The notes: generated from the sequence alone by a model not told the origin. Counted from the first letter of the stretch, positions 38,119 to 47,834 are shown. The stretch: 64,000 nucleotides of DNA from Cycloclasticus sp. (GCA_040743155.1 JBFLJU010000001.1:1981144-2045143); one strand, 5' to 3'. Made by a program: numbers and translations.

Positions 38119-38421
38119 ATGCCGACACCGGTGACCGTTGCATTAAATATTTTGGATAAAGAGTATCGCGTCAGTTGTTCTGAAGATGAACGCGAAGAAC
38201 TCGAGTTTTCCGCTCGCTTTTTAGATGAAAAAATGCAAACTATCAAACAGTCTGGCCGCATTGTTGGCTTAGACCGCATTGCTGTTATGGCCGGCCTAAA
38301 TATCACCCACGATTTTCTTGCCGAAGATAAGAAAAGGGGTGGCACCTCCCTAGACATTAGCGATAAGATCAACGCACTTCAAAATAAATTAGATTTTGCC
38401 ATCAACGCATTCAGCACATAG
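38119..38421 (+). CDS. zapA: Cell division protein ZapA
   Basis: This 100-residue FtsZ-ring-associated protein has an N-terminal small globular domain (VTVALNILDKEYRVSCSEDEREEL), then DRIAVMAGLNITHDFL and a C-terminal coiled coil. It bundles FtsZ protofilaments. A strong GGAGG precedes the ATG. The zapA-6S RNA-fau order that follows is conserved across gammaproteobacteria. Confidence 0.93.
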   Translation: MPTPVTVALNILDKEYRVSCSEDEREELEFSARFLDEKMQTIKQSGRIVGLDRIAVMAGLNITHDFLAEDKKRGGTSLDISDKINALQNKLDFAINAFST

Positions 38422-38565
38422 CCTTTCTTTCGACCTTAACTTAACGCTTCAGGCAGACAATAAAGCCATCTAGTTCAACTTTATAATAATAAAAACACGT
38501 TCCTTTATTCCTTTAAGTCGTATAAATCTGCTGTTAAATTTACAAGTTAGGCGTACACTGTAAGT

Positions 38566-38748
38566 GCGTTCCCTGCGGTGTTCGAAATAAGGTGAAATGC
38601 CCTTGGACCTAATTACCTATTCGGGAAGACAGATCACTTTGCTGGTGTGCATGCTCTTACAATAGAGAAGCCTAATGCAAATGTCCGACCCCCACTTGAA
38701 CTTTACGGTTCAAGGTAGAAACCTGAATGCGGCGCTAGCGGGGAACGT
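38566..38748 (+). ncRNA. ssrS: 6S RNA
   Basis: This RNA of about 183 bases lies between zapA and fau, the conserved gammaproteobacterial location. The ends pair (GCGTTCCC at 38566-38573 with GGGAACGT at 38741-38748), followed by further closing-stem pairing (TGCGGTG with the CGGCGCTAGC side) around a large central region, as in 6S RNA. It mimics an open promoter and sequesters sigma-70 RNA polymerase in stationary phase. A weak promoter is plausible just upstream (TACACT at 38554-38559). Exact ends are estimates. Confidence 0.9.
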
Positions 38749-38756
38749 CCTATTTT

Positions 38757-39365
38757 ATGCCACAATCTATCACTTCATTAAGGCGAGCATTACGACATGG
38801 GCGCAATAATATTGCGCCAGAAGATAGAGCCCAGTTTGACTATTCAATTAACCAAACCTTTATAAAATCAGGCGCCCTTCTTCGCTCATCGAGTATCGCT
38901 AGTTATCTAGCTAACGACGGTGAACCCTCGGTCGACTTGATTATTAAATCCTGCTCATCCATACATCGACCGCACTACCTCCCGGTTTTAGATAAACGAC
39001 GGCTTAAATTTTCACCTTATTGCTGGGGTGACCGGCTGAAAAACAATATTTTCAATATTCCCGAACCCGATACTACACAGTCTTTTCCAGCCAGCTTTTT
39101 AACAACTATCTTGATGCCTCTAGTTGGATTTGACCGCCAAGGCCATCGGCTCGGCATGGGCGGCGGCTACTACGACCGGACACTTGGCTTTATGCTCAAT
39201 TCGAACTGCAAAAAAAAACCACTATTAATTGGCATTGCTTATAGCTCACAAATGTGCCAAAAAATTGAACATCAACCTTGGGATATCCCTTTAGATGCCG
39301 CCATCACAGAGCATGGGCTACTCTATTTTTCAACAAGGGCCAAGCAGCTTTTACGCACGCTATAA
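38757..39365 (+). CDS. fau: 5-formyltetrahydrofolate cyclo-ligase
   Basis: This 202-residue enzyme (YgfA) converts 5-formyl-THF to 5,10-methenyl-THF using ATP. The signature GMGGGYYDRTL is near residue 135, and the N-terminal SLRRALRHGRNNI helix is typical. It starts only about 9 bases after the 3' end of 6S RNA and lacks a ribosome site, so it is likely made from a 6S read-through transcript. It links functionally to the glycine-cleavage folate pool elsewhere in the window. Confidence 0.93.
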   Translation: MPQSITSLRRALRHGRNNIAPEDRAQFDYSINQTFIKSGALLRSSSIASYLANDGEPSVDLIIKSCSSIHRPHYLPVLDKRRLKFSPYCWGDRLKNNIFNIPEPDTTQSFPASFLTTILMPLVGFDRQGHRLGMGGGYYDRTLGFMLNSNCKKKPLLIGIAYSSQMCQKIEHQPWDIPLDAAITEHGLLYFSTRAKQLLRTL

Positions 39366-39466
39366 AGACCTAATGGCCCCAAAGCTCGCTAAATAGTTTT
39401 TGCCAAACAGCCGTTGCGATATATCATATCGACTACTTTACAATAATAGACACTGACAGATAAATT

Positions 39467-40132
39467 ATGCAAGATGCCCTAAAAAGACAAGCTGCCGAAG
39501 CGGCTATTCCCTATGTCAACAACTGCCGTATTTTAGGCGTTGGCACCGGCTCTACCGTCAATCACTTTATCGACCTCCTAGAACCCATCAAACATCAATT
39601 CGAGGGTGCCGTTTCTAGTTCTGAGGCTAGCACAGAAAGGTTGCTTGCTTTGGGTATTCCTGTTTTTGATTTAAATGCCGTTGGCACATTGGATGTTTAT
39701 GTCGATGGTGCTGATGAGGTTAATGCTAACCTACAACTCATTAAGGGCGGTGGTGGCGCATTGACACGTGAGAAAATCATTGCCGCGGCGAGCAAAAAGT
39801 TTGTATGCATTGCTGACCAGAGCAAGTTAGTTTCTCGCTTGGGCGATTTCCCCTTACCCATTGAAGTCATACCAATGGCCAGGAGCTACGTTGCCCGCGA
39901 AGTGACAGCACTCGGCGGCCATCCCATTTGGCGAGAAAATTTCATCACCGATAATGGCAACATCATTTTAGATATTCAACGAATGGATATACTAGAACCG
40001 TTAAAACTTGAAGACATACTGAACAATATCACCGGCGTTGTTACCACGGGGCTATTTGCGAAGCGCTCTGCCGACACCGTATTACTGGCCAGCGCACAAG
40101 GCACCCAGACCTTAACGTTAGCTCTCGCATAA
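39467..40132 (+). CDS. rpiA: Ribose-5-phosphate isomerase A
   Basis: This 221-residue enzyme of the pentose-phosphate pathway has the family loops [44 protein letters not shown] and [11 protein letters not shown]. The length is normal. It is a single gene with a Rho-independent terminator 38 bases after its stop. Its product supplies ribose-5-phosphate, the source of PRPP used by the arabinofuranose pathway in the polysaccharide region. Confidence 0.96.
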   Translation: MQDALKRQAAEAAIPYVNNCRILGVGTGSTVNHFIDLLEPIKHQFEGAVSSSEASTERLLALGIPVFDLNAVGTLDVYVDGADEVNANLQLIKGGGGALTREKIIAAASKKFVCIADQSKLVSRLGDFPLPIEVIPMARSYVAREVTALGGHPIWRENFITDNGNIILDIQRMDILEPLKLEDILNNITGVVTTGLFAKRSADTVLLASAQGTQTLTLALA

Positions 40133-40170
40133 ACCGGTCAAAATCTACATTTCTAACAGGCAAAAAAGAA

Positions 40171-40196
40171 GGGGCTAAAAGCCCCCTAGTTTTTTA
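40171..40196 (+). terminator. Rho-independent terminator of rpiA
   Basis: GGGGC (40171-40175), TAAAA, GCCCC (40181-40185) is followed by CTAG and six or more T. Confidence 0.85.
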
Positions 40197-40558
40197 TTCT
40201 TATTATTATTTTTTGGTGGTGCTGATTCTTTATTTGTAAAAGAACCGGCCTTCCCCTCTCCTTGTTCTTAACTCCATAATACTGAATTTTTGCATAAAAG
40301 CAACAAAAGAATAGCATTAACTACTTGATTTTATTCTTTTTTGTTGCGTCGCAACAGAAAATCCGCTTAATGCACACAATAGCAACCATCTATGTATTTC
40401 TTTGTTTTTATTAAAATCTCGTTATAAGCTTATATTCTTTTTGATATATTAGACAGCATCTAGTAGCCTCTATTATTAAGACCAGTCAACGCTTATAACG
40501 CTGACCACTAAATACCCATCAACCAACACGGAAGTAGAGATGAATAAGGTTTCATATA
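40197..40558. other. AT-rich region before the SulP gene with nested inverted repeats
   Basis: GCAACAAAAGAATA (40300-40313) is repeated in inverted form at 40332-40347, with two extra T in the right arm. The right arm is itself the left half of GTTGC-GTC-GCAAC (40343-40355). The two pairings are mutually exclusive. A ten-codon mini-ORF at 40540-40572 overlaps the SulP start. No larger gene is supported. Confidence 0.5.
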
Positions 40559-40572
40559 ATGTTTTCACCTAA
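40540..40572 (+). promoter_or_regulatory. Possible leader peptide overlapping the SulP start
   Basis: An ATG at 40540, in a different frame from SulP, encodes MNKVSYNVFT and stops at 40572, 11 bases inside the SulP gene. A purine-rich GGAAGTAGAG lies just before it. If translated it could couple or modulate SulP initiation at 40559, which itself has only a weak ribosome site. Confidence 0.25.
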
Positions 40573-42262
40573 CTGGTTAAAGCACTACAAAAAAGCACAG
40601 CTAAATGGCGACTTGATTGCCGGCATTATTGTTGCCGTTGTTCTCGTACCACAATCTATGGCTTACGGCATGCTAGCAGGACTACCACCTGAGGTCGCCT
40701 TATATTCATCCGTACTACCACTTATTTTATATGCCGCCTTCGGTAGCAGCAGGACACTAGCCGTTGGCCCCGTTGGACTAATGTCTCTGATGACTGGGGC
40801 AACCATCATAGAGTTAGGTATCACAAGTATTGACGAAATGGTCTCCACAGCGCACACACTAGCCTTATTAGTTGGCGTTATTTTACTGCTCATGAGAACA
40901 GTCCGTTTAGGAGCTATTATAAATTTCCTAAGCCACCCTGTTATTTCTGGCTTTGTTAGTGCTGCAGCCATCATTATTGCGCTAAGCCAAATAAAACATA
41001 TGTTTGGCTTAGACCTACCCCGCGGACTTCCAACTTATGAAACCTTTTACCGCATCATTACACAAATACCCCATCTGAACCCCGTAACCACTCTCATTGG
41101 CGTCAGCAGCTTGCTGCTGCTATCGTGGTTTAAAACCCCTCTCGTTAGCCTGCTAAAGAGAAAAGGTATCGGTGAAGGAAGGATTCAATTTATTTCAAAA
41201 TCTGGTCCTCTTGCCGCCGTCGCCCTCAGCACTTTTAGCGTTTATTATTTCAGCTTGGATACTCAACACGATGTTTCAATCATTGGCGCTATACCCGCTG
41301 GATTACCCAATATAATTTTGCCTCGTATAGACATTGAGTTGATTGAGCGATTACTTCCAAACGCCTTGCTCATTGCATTAATTGGCTACCTTGAAAGCGT
41401 CTCCATTGCTAGATCAATGGCGAGTCAAAAAAGACAAAAAATTGATTCCAACAAAGAACTCATTGGCTTAGGCGCGGCCAATATCGCATCAGCCATTAGC
41501 GGCGGTTACCCCGTAGCCGGTGGCTTTGGACGCTCAATGGTTAATTTCTCAGCCGGTGCCAATTCACCCTTAGCGTCGATCATTACCGCTTGTATAGTCG
41601 CTCTAACATTAGCCGTTCTAACCCCCTTATTCTTCTTCTTGCCTAAGGCGGCCCTTGGCGCCATCATCGTTTTGGCAGTTTTACCGCTCATCGACACCCA
41701 TACGCTGAAGCATGCATGGCGTTACGATAAAGCAGATGCTTTTTCAATGCTCATTACATTTTTCACGGTCTTAGCAACGGATGTTGAAAGCGGCATTATT
41801 GCTGGAACCATAATATCTATAGCACTATACCTACACCGCAGCAGCCAGCCACATATCGCTATCGTTGGACAAGTTGGAGATACTGAGCATTATAGAAATA
41901 TCAACCGGCACAAGGTTAAAACCGATAAAGAGATTCTTGCTTTACGCGTTGACGAAAACTTATATTTTGCCAACACAAACTACCTAGAAGATACCATCAT
42001 GCAGCTTGTGGCCGACAATAAATCGATAAACCACATTGTCATTATTTGTAGCTCCATAAGCTTCATAGACACGAGCGCTTTAGAGTCTCTAGACAGCATT
42101 CTCTATCGGCTTGAAAAAGCAGACATTCAGCTACATTTAGCAGAAATTAAAGGCCCCGTTATGGACAAGCTGAGAACGACCGCTTTCCTCAAAAAGATAG
42201 GCGAAGACAATGTTTTTTTAAGCACTCACCAAGCGATGACCATCTTAAAGAACAACGCATGA
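40559..42262 (+). CDS. SulP-family inorganic anion transporter with STAS domain
   Basis: This 567-residue SLC26/SulP transporter has about 12-14 membrane segments in the first 430 residues. The family signature VLVPQSMAYGMLAGLPPEVALYSS lies near residues 28-51. The cytoplasmic STAS domain covers about 445-560 (EILALRVDENLYFANTNYLED; CSSISFIDTSALESLDSILYRL). Substrates of relatives are sulfate, bicarbonate or dicarboxylates; no sulfur-assimilation gene or carbonic anhydrase is adjacent to decide. It converges on the GGDEF gene. Confidence 0.92.
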   Translation: MFSPNWLKHYKKAQLNGDLIAGIIVAVVLVPQSMAYGMLAGLPPEVALYSSVLPLILYAAFGSSRTLAVGPVGLMSLMTGATIIELGITSIDEMVSTAHTLALLVGVILLLMRTVRLGAIINFLSHPVISGFVSAAAIIIALSQIKHMFGLDLPRGLPTYETFYRIITQIPHLNPVTTLIGVSSLLLLSWFKTPLVSLLKRKGIGEGRIQFISKSGPLAAVALSTFSVYYFSLDTQHDVSIIGAIPAGLPNIILPRIDIELIERLLPNALLIALIGYLESVSIARSMASQKRQKIDSNKELIGLGAANIASAISGGYPVAGGFGRSMVNFSAGANSPLASIITACIVALTLAVLTPLFFFLPKAALGAIIVLAVLPLIDTHTLKHAWRYDKADAFSMLITFFTVLATDVESGIIAGTIISIALYLHRSSQPHIAIVGQVGDTEHYRNINRHKVKTDKEILALRVDENLYFANTNYLEDTIMQLVADNKSINHIVIICSSISFIDTSALESLDSILYRLEKADIQLHLAEIKGPVMDKLRTTAFLKKIGEDNVFLSTHQAMTILKNNA

Positions 42263-42286
42263 TTATAGTCAGATACGCTTAAACTA

Positions 42287-43801
42287 TTATAAATCAAGCT
42301 CGCTGAGGCACTTATTGCGCCCTGTTTGCTTCGCTTTATACAGCGCTTGGTCGGCACGCTCAAACACACTATCAGGCCTGTCACCCTCGGCAAATAAGGC
42401 ACAACCTACCGACATCGTAATAACAATACGTTTACCTTTATAGCCGAACTTGCAGCCCGCAACGCTTTCTCTAAACTGATTTAGCCTCTTAACCGCATTA
42501 TCCAGATCACTGCCGGTAAAAATAATCGCAAATTCTTCACCACCTACTCGACCAAAAAAATCACTGTCGCGAACTTTCTTATCAACCAGCTGACTGATAG
42601 TACGTAGCACTTTATCGCCTACCGCATGACCATACTCATCATTAATTCCCTTAAAACGGTCGATATCCAGTACAGCCAACACCAGCGGCTCTCTATTTCT
42701 CTTCCAGCGTTCAAACTCTAACTTTATCCGCCCATCATAAGCGCGCCTGTTGGCCACACCTGTCAACGGGTCGACAAACGCTTGCTCGTGAGCTTGATGG
42801 AGTGAATGCTTAAGGTCCGATGCCTCAGATTCTACGCGCTTAAGCCTGTTCGTAACGGACAGGGCACGTTCTTCAGCTTGCTTAGCACGGCCTTCTTCCA
42901 TTTCAGCGAACTCTGACACCCTCTGGTTAAGTTCTCCCAAGCCCTCGGCCAACATTGTTTTTAGCGTACTTAAACTGTCCGTTTGCAGCACTGAATCTTG
43001 CAGTGTATTAATTTGACCGCCCATTAACTCCGTTAACCGCCAACGATCTTGTGTTATTTCAGCGTTCTCCACTCCTTCCTTTTTTAAGTCTGCTGAAAGC
43101 TCAGACAACTGATGAACGACCGTTTCGATGAGGCCCGATAACTCCACGATAAACTCATCTTTCTTAGAAATTCTTTGACCCAAGCCTTCAAATACTTGTT
43201 TATAAAAAACTTCTAAATCTCTTAAACTATTGACCTTATTTAAGCTGTTCACCAAACTAGGAATATCAATCGACCTCGCCAACTCGGCATCAGACTTTCC
43301 TAGCTTCTCTAACTGAAACAATAAGCCCTGTTTAATATCCGCAATAGATCCTCCCGACAAAGAAGGGCTACTCACAGGTGTATTTTTAAGCACTAAGCTC
43401 GCTACTTCGCGCGCGATTGTTACAAAATCTTTGGAGCTGCGAGCCTGCGCCAAACTCTGCCGCAACGCCTCGGCACCTTCTTGAAAACTATCAGATACCT
43501 TTAAATTCGACAGTAACGTCTCTAAAACATTGGGCGCTGCGCCAATGTCGTCACCCGTATTAACATAACTAACAATCAGATCTTTTACCCGAGCCAACTC
43601 ATCGATAGGAACAGCTCCATTCTTTGATAGCTTTCTTGGGAGTGCTGAAATCGCCTTATCGACTGCTTTATGCTGACCTTTCAGCTCCGCCAAAATAGAC
43701 ATCAAAACGAGATACAAGCTTTCGACATTTTCAGCACCTTCTTTCTCTGCCTCACCCAATGCTTTAATCGCACGCATGTATTGCTCTTTATAATCTGACA
43801 T
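42287..43801 (-). CDS. Diguanylate cyclase with long helical N-terminal region
   Basis: This 504-residue cytoplasmic protein has about 330 residues of helical, coiled-coil-rich sequence (including EFAEMEEGRAKQAEERALSV) followed by a GGDEF domain (DPLTGVANRRAYD onwards). The active-site motif is GGEEF, preceded at 5 residues by an intact inhibitory I-site RDSD. It therefore should make c-di-GMP with feedback control. There is no EAL domain and no membrane segment. It sits downstream of rpsI but beyond a strong terminator, so it is probably expressed separately. Confidence 0.92.
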   Translation of the reverse strand: MSDYKEQYMRAIKALGEAEKEGAENVESLYLVLMSILAELKGQHKAVDKAISALPRKLSKNGAVPIDELARVKDLIVSYVNTGDDIGAAPNVLETLLSNLKVSDSFQEGAEALRQSLAQARSSKDFVTIAREVASLVLKNTPVSSPSLSGGSIADIKQGLLFQLEKLGKSDAELARSIDIPSLVNSLNKVNSLRDLEVFYKQVFEGLGQRISKKDEFIVELSGLIETVVHQLSELSADLKKEGVENAEITQDRWRLTELMGGQINTLQDSVLQTDSLSTLKTMLAEGLGELNQRVSEFAEMEEGRAKQAEERALSVTNRLKRVESEASDLKHSLHQAHEQAFVDPLTGVANRRAYDGRIKLEFERWKRNREPLVLAVLDIDRFKGINDEYGHAVGDKVLRTISQLVDKKVRDSDFFGRVGGEEFAIIFTGSDLDNAVKRLNQFRESVAGCKFGYKGKRIVITMSVGCALFAEGDRPDSVFERADQALYKAKQTGRNKCLSELDL

Positions 43802-43897
43802 TCTCTTGCACCTAAATGATTACTACTGATTATAGACTAGACCTTGGGAGATACATTGCAATACGTATGCGTGCAAGCAACATTTTCAGACACGCAT

Positions 43898-43927
43898 AAA
43901 AAAGCCCATGCAATGATGGGCTTTTTT
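43898..43927. terminator. Rho-independent terminator after rpsI
   Basis: AAAAAAGCCCAT (43898-43909) and ATGGGCTTTTTT (43916-43927) form a 12-bp perfect stem with a 6-base loop. It is symmetrical, with T runs in both directions, and ends the minus-strand rplM-rpsI transcript. Confidence 0.9.
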
Positions 43928-43959
43928 CGTAAATAATAAAAGGCTGCTGCCTCTTTCTA

Positions 43960-44352
43960 TTAACGTTTTGAATATTGCGGACGTTTTCTCGCTTTGTGAA
44001 GACCAACTTTCTTACGTTCCACTTCACGTGAATCACGGGTAACAAAACCAGCCTTACGAAGTGCTGGACGCAATTCGCCGTCAAACTCCATTAAAGCACG
44101 AGTAATACCTAATCTAATAGCACCCGCTTGTCCTGATGTGCCGCCGCCTTTGACTGTAATTAGAAAGTCAAACTTTTCCATCGCATCAGCTGTCTCTAAT
44201 GGCTGACGAACGATCATACGATCTGTTTCGCGGCCAAAATACGCATCTAATGTTGCATTGTTAATTTTTATTTCGCCTTTACCAGGACGTGCAAAAACAC
44301 GTGCTACTGAACTTTTACGACGACCGGTTCCATAATATTGGGTTTGTGCCAT
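43960..44352 (-). CDS. rpsI: 30S ribosomal protein S9
   Basis: This 130-residue small-subunit protein ends in the conserved basic tail [11 protein letters not shown] that reaches the P-site. [15 protein letters not shown] is the N-terminal signature. It follows rplM by 15 bases in the universal rplM-rpsI operon. Confidence 0.98.
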   Translation of the reverse strand: MAQTQYYGTGRRKSSVARVFARPGKGEIKINNATLDAYFGRETDRMIVRQPLETADAMEKFDFLITVKGGGTSGQAGAIRLGITRALMEFDGELRPALRKAGFVTRDSREVERKKVGLHKARKRPQYSKR

Positions 44353-44367
44353 GATAATAAACTCTTG

Positions 44368-44796
44368 TTAAATATCTAAGGTTTTAGGTTGTTGTGCTTG
44401 ATGCGTATGCTCAGGGCCAACAAATACTTTCATTTTCTTGAACATGTTTCTGCCTAGCGTGTTTCTAGGCAACATGCCTTTAACCGCTGACTGGATAATA
44501 CGTTCTGGGTATGTTTCACGAAGCTTACCCAATGAAACAGACTTCAATTTACCGATTTGACCTGAATGGCGGTAATACATCTTGTCTTTTTCTTTATTGC
44601 CAGTCACGCCAATTTTTTCCGCATTAATCACGACGATGTAGTCGCCCGTGTCAACGTGCGGCGTGTACTCCGGCTTATGCTTACCACGTAAGCGATGCGC
44701 TATTTCTGTCGCCAGTCTGCCTAACGCTTTACCTTCTGCGTCAACAACAAACCAATCGTGTTCTACTTCTTCTGCTTTTGCACTAAATGTTTTCAT
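44368..44796 (-). CDS. rplM: 50S ribosomal protein L13
   Basis: This 142-residue large-subunit protein has the family blocks [36 protein letters not shown] and [22 protein letters not shown]. It is the first gene of the operon, 48 bases downstream of a well-formed sigma-70 promoter. Confidence 0.98.
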   Translation of the reverse strand: MKTFSAKAEEVEHDWFVVDAEGKALGRLATEIAHRLRGKHKPEYTPHVDTGDYIVVINAEKIGVTGNKEKDKMYYRHSGQIGKLKSVSLGKLRETYPERIIQSAVKGMLPRNTLGRNMFKKMKVFVGPEHTHQAQQPKTLDI

Positions 44797-44843
44797 TTCG
44801 TAATTCCACTCACTCGTGATGCGGGTCTATCAAAGAGCCGCGT

Positions 44844-44872
44844 ATTCTATCTATTTTTTCACTTAATCACAA
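44844..44872 (-). promoter_or_regulatory. Sigma-70 promoter of rplM-rpsI
   Basis: On the minus strand TTGTGA (rc of 44867-44872), a 17-base spacer and TAGAAT (rc of 44844-44849) are followed by a GC-rich discriminator (ACGCGGC), typical of stringently controlled ribosomal promoters. Confidence 0.65.
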
Positions 44873-44935
44873 TGCTAAGTTAACAATCTTTAACGTTCCA
44901 AGCCTAAATCGCCTCAAATACACGACTTCAATCCG

Positions 44936-46198
44936 TTAACGCCCTATACCCACGTAATCAAACCCGTGCGACACCATCATTTCTTTATCAAAAACATTAC
45001 GGCCATCAATGACCAATGGCTGACGCATTCTGGCAACCAAATCTTCATACTCCGGCGACCAATATAACGGCCATTCCGTCACGAGCAGCAAGGCATCGAC
45101 ACCATCAACCACCTCCATATGATCTTCGTAATAACTCACTAAATCTTCATCCGCATAATAAGCTTTAAGATTAGCTAGCGCCTCTGGATCGTGCACCCGT
45201 ACTTTAACACCTTGAGAAATGAGCGCATCGATGATTTTTAAACTAGGCGCATTATCAATACTGGCCGTCCCCGGTTTAAACGATGCTCCCCACAATGCCA
45301 CTACCTTACCCGTAACATCCCCTTTGTAGAACTGCCACAGCTTCCTAAACAACAATTCTTTTTGAACTTCATTTTCTTCAACCACCGTTTTAAGCAGTGA
45401 TTGTTGGCGTTCTTTTTGAAATATTCCTGAAAACTTTGACACATAGGCGTGGAAATTTTGACCTCCAAAGCCACAACCCGGTGACAAATAATGTTGGCCA
45501 ATTCTAGGGTCCGCGCCCATACCATCCTTAACAACGCTAATATCCACGCCCAGCTGATCTGCCAAATTAGCTAACTCATTGATATAACCCAATCGAATAG
45601 CCAGCATTCCAGTGATAGCAAATTTAGTAAACTCCGCTTCACGCGAACTCATCACTTGCAGCCCATCCAGCTCCGCACTAAAAGGCCTCAGCACCGCTCT
45701 CACTTTCATCAAAACCTTATCGCTATCCATGCCTAAAATAACCCTTTTCGGTCGACTGAAGCCTTGTAGCGCCATACCTTCCTGTAAATTATCGGGTATA
45801 TAAACAACGTCACCCACTTTACCCAATCTAGACTGCAGACCTTCCGTCGCCCCCACCGAAAAATTACATTGGTTAACGACTAAGGGAGCCCCTAGCTGAC
45901 TTTTCCTTAGATTATCAACCACCTCTGACGCCATCGTTTGCTCATTCGATTGCAAAGCCAACCAGTGAACACCTGCCTCGGCCGCTGATAGTTGTCGGCG
46001 CCGTATCAACCTGCCGGCTCCCACCTGTAGCTGCAACTCATTCAACAAGCCCGGCTCATCTCTTATAATCGACATATCCTTTAGGTCTTTTAAAGCACCC
46101 TCGCCCATATCATCTATAGCAACATCATTACCCACCTTTGCTAAGCTAGCTGCCGCTACCCATGCAGAAAGATTCGAGCCATAGACATTAATTTTCAT
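44936..46198 (-). CDS. UDP-glucose/GDP-mannose dehydrogenase-like protein lacking catalytic residues
   Basis: This 420-residue protein has the three-part layout of UDP-glucose 6-dehydrogenase: an N-terminal nucleotide domain, a central helix region and a C-terminal UDP-binding domain (ALWGASFKPGTASIDNAPSLKII; VHDPEALAN). Key positions are changed. The signature GFGGSC-x3-D reads GFGGQN248-x3-Y252, so the catalytic Cys and Asp are gone. The usual Asn of the NTYLA/NAFLA helix is T196, although K192 remains. The first glycine motif is GSNLSAW rather than GxGYVGL. It is the last gene behind galU and pgi and overlaps pgi by 11 bases. It may be a pseudoenzyme, a regulator or an enzyme of different chemistry. 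Confidence 0.85.
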   Translation of the reverse strand: MKINVYGSNLSAWVAAASLAKVGNDVAIDDMGEGALKDLKDMSIIRDEPGLLNELQLQVGAGRLIRRRQLSAAEAGVHWLALQSNEQTMASEVVDNLRKSQLGAPLVVNQCNFSVGATEGLQSRLGKVGDVVYIPDNLQEGMALQGFSRPKRVILGMDSDKVLMKVRAVLRPFSAELDGLQVMSSREAEFTKFAITGMLAIRLGYINELANLADQLGVDISVVKDGMGADPRIGQHYLSPGCGFGGQNFHAYVSKFSGIFQKERQQSLLKTVVEENEVQKELLFRKLWQFYKGDVTGKVVALWGASFKPGTASIDNAPSLKIIDALISQGVKVRVHDPEALANLKAYYADEDLVSYYEDHMEVVDGVDALLLVTEWPLYWSPEYEDLVARMRQPLVIDGRNVFDKEMMVSHGFDYVGIGR

Positions 46199-47831
46199 CG
46201 CTATTTTCCTTGCCTAGCTGTTGCGTATAGCGCAACAGCCCTTTTGTGGATGAATCTAAATCACCGTTGCTGATTTGATCTAGCTCGGCCAAAAGTGATG
46301 TCGCTACTTGCTTGCCTTTTTCAACCCCCCATTGATCAAACGGATTGATCTCCCAAATCACAGATTGCACGAACACCTTGTGTTCATATAAAGCAATCAG
46401 CCCACCAAATGTTTCTGGCGTTAATTCATCCAGCATAATACTGGTACTGGGTTGATTACCATCGTAATGTTGATAGCCGTTAGTACTACTATTACCCCCT
46501 TGTTCGCCATCACCCAAGGCCAACAAACTCGATTGTGCGAAACAGTTTGTTAGTGATAGGCGGTGCTGCTGCTGTAGTTCTTTACCGCCATTTTCATATC
46601 GTATTGCAGGCGCAATAAAGTCACACATCACCGGCTCCGTTCCTTGGTGGAGCAACTGATAGAAGGCGTGTTGCGCATTTGAACCCACCTCACCCCACAG
46701 TACAGGGCAAGTTCGATAATGAATTCGCTCACCCTCACGATTGATACTTTTACCATTACTTTCCATTTCTAATTGCTCAAGGTAGGCCGGTAATTTAGCA
46801 AGCCGCCCATCGTATGGCAAAATGGCGTGCGCGTGAATATCGAGAAAATTAATATTCCAAACACCCAGAAGTCCTAACAATACCGGTAAGTTTCTTTCAA
46901 ATGGCATTTCTCTAAAGTGCACATCCATATCGTGCGCACCTTTCAGCATTGCTCGGAAATTATCCATGCCAATTGTCAAAGCAATCGGCATGCCGATCAC
47001 CGACCAAAATGAATATCTACCGCCCACCCAATCCCAAAACAGCAACTGGTTCTTCTCTGGCACGCCCCAGGCGAGGGCAGCCGATGTATTACCCGTTGCA
47101 ATAATAAAGTGATGCTGATTAATAATCTCGGCACTTATTTGGCTTGCTTGTAGCAACCACTCGCGCGCCGTATTGGCATTTGCCAAGGTATCAATCGTAG
47201 AAAATGTTTTTGAGGATATAATAAATAGCGTTGTTGCCGGATCAAGGGTTGGCAGCAATTTCTCTAGCTCACTGCCATCCATTGATGACACAAAGTGCAC
47301 ATCAAGCCCTCCCATTTCAGGTGACGCATACTGCTCTAAGGCATCACAAGCCATTAGCGGCCCAAGGTTTGAACCACCCACACCGATATTAACAATATTC
47401 GTTATAGGACTACCGTCGTAACCACGCCACTGGGCGTTCTGAAGCTGCTTAACCAATAATTCCATTTTAGCCAACGATGCATGTACGTCAGCCACCACGT
47501 CCTTCCCGTCTACGCACAATGTTTCATGCTCGGGCAACCTCAGCGCAGTGTGCAAGGCAGGTCGGTTTTCTGATACGTTAACCTTTGCACCCATGAATAG
47601 CTTTTCTATCCACGATTGAAGCTCATGTTCTTGAGCTAAAGCAAACAATTTATCTAACGTTTTCGTTGTAACTCGTTGCTTGGAAAAGTCCAATAAAAAG
47701 TGCTCGGTAGACACGCTCAGCGCATCAAACCTAGCCGAGTCCGACTGAAACAAGTCCTTAAGGTGCACACCCTTCATCTCTTCGGCATGCAGCACCAAAT
47801 CAATCCACGCCTTCCCCTCTCGGTTACTCAT
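46188..47831 (-). CDS. pgi: Glucose-6-phosphate isomerase
   Basis: This 547-residue enzyme interconverts glucose-6-P and fructose-6-P. Family blocks include NIVNIGVGGSNLGPLMACDAL, FIISSKTFSTIDTLANA, WDWVGGRYSFWSVIGMPIAL and INPFDQWGVEKGKQVA. It lies 3 bases after galU. Between galU and the dehydrogenase-like gene it forms a nucleotide-sugar supply set. Confidence 0.97.
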   Translation of the reverse strand: MSNREGKAWIDLVLHAEEMKGVHLKDLFQSDSARFDALSVSTEHFLLDFSKQRVTTKTLDKLFALAQEHELQSWIEKLFMGAKVNVSENRPALHTALRLPEHETLCVDGKDVVADVHASLAKMELLVKQLQNAQWRGYDGSPITNIVNIGVGGSNLGPLMACDALEQYASPEMGGLDVHFVSSMDGSELEKLLPTLDPATTLFIISSKTFSTIDTLANANTAREWLLQASQISAEIINQHHFIIATGNTSAALAWGVPEKNQLLFWDWVGGRYSFWSVIGMPIALTIGMDNFRAMLKGAHDMDVHFREMPFERNLPVLLGLLGVWNINFLDIHAHAILPYDGRLAKLPAYLEQLEMESNGKSINREGERIHYRTCPVLWGEVGSNAQHAFYQLLHQGTEPVMCDFIAPAIRYENGGKELQQQHRLSLTNCFAQSSLLALGDGEQGGNSSTNGYQHYDGNQPSTSIMLDELTPETFGGLIALYEHKVFVQSVIWEINPFDQWGVEKGKQVATSLLAELDQISNGDLDSSTKGLLRYTQQLGKENSDEN

Positions 47832-47834
47832 CGC

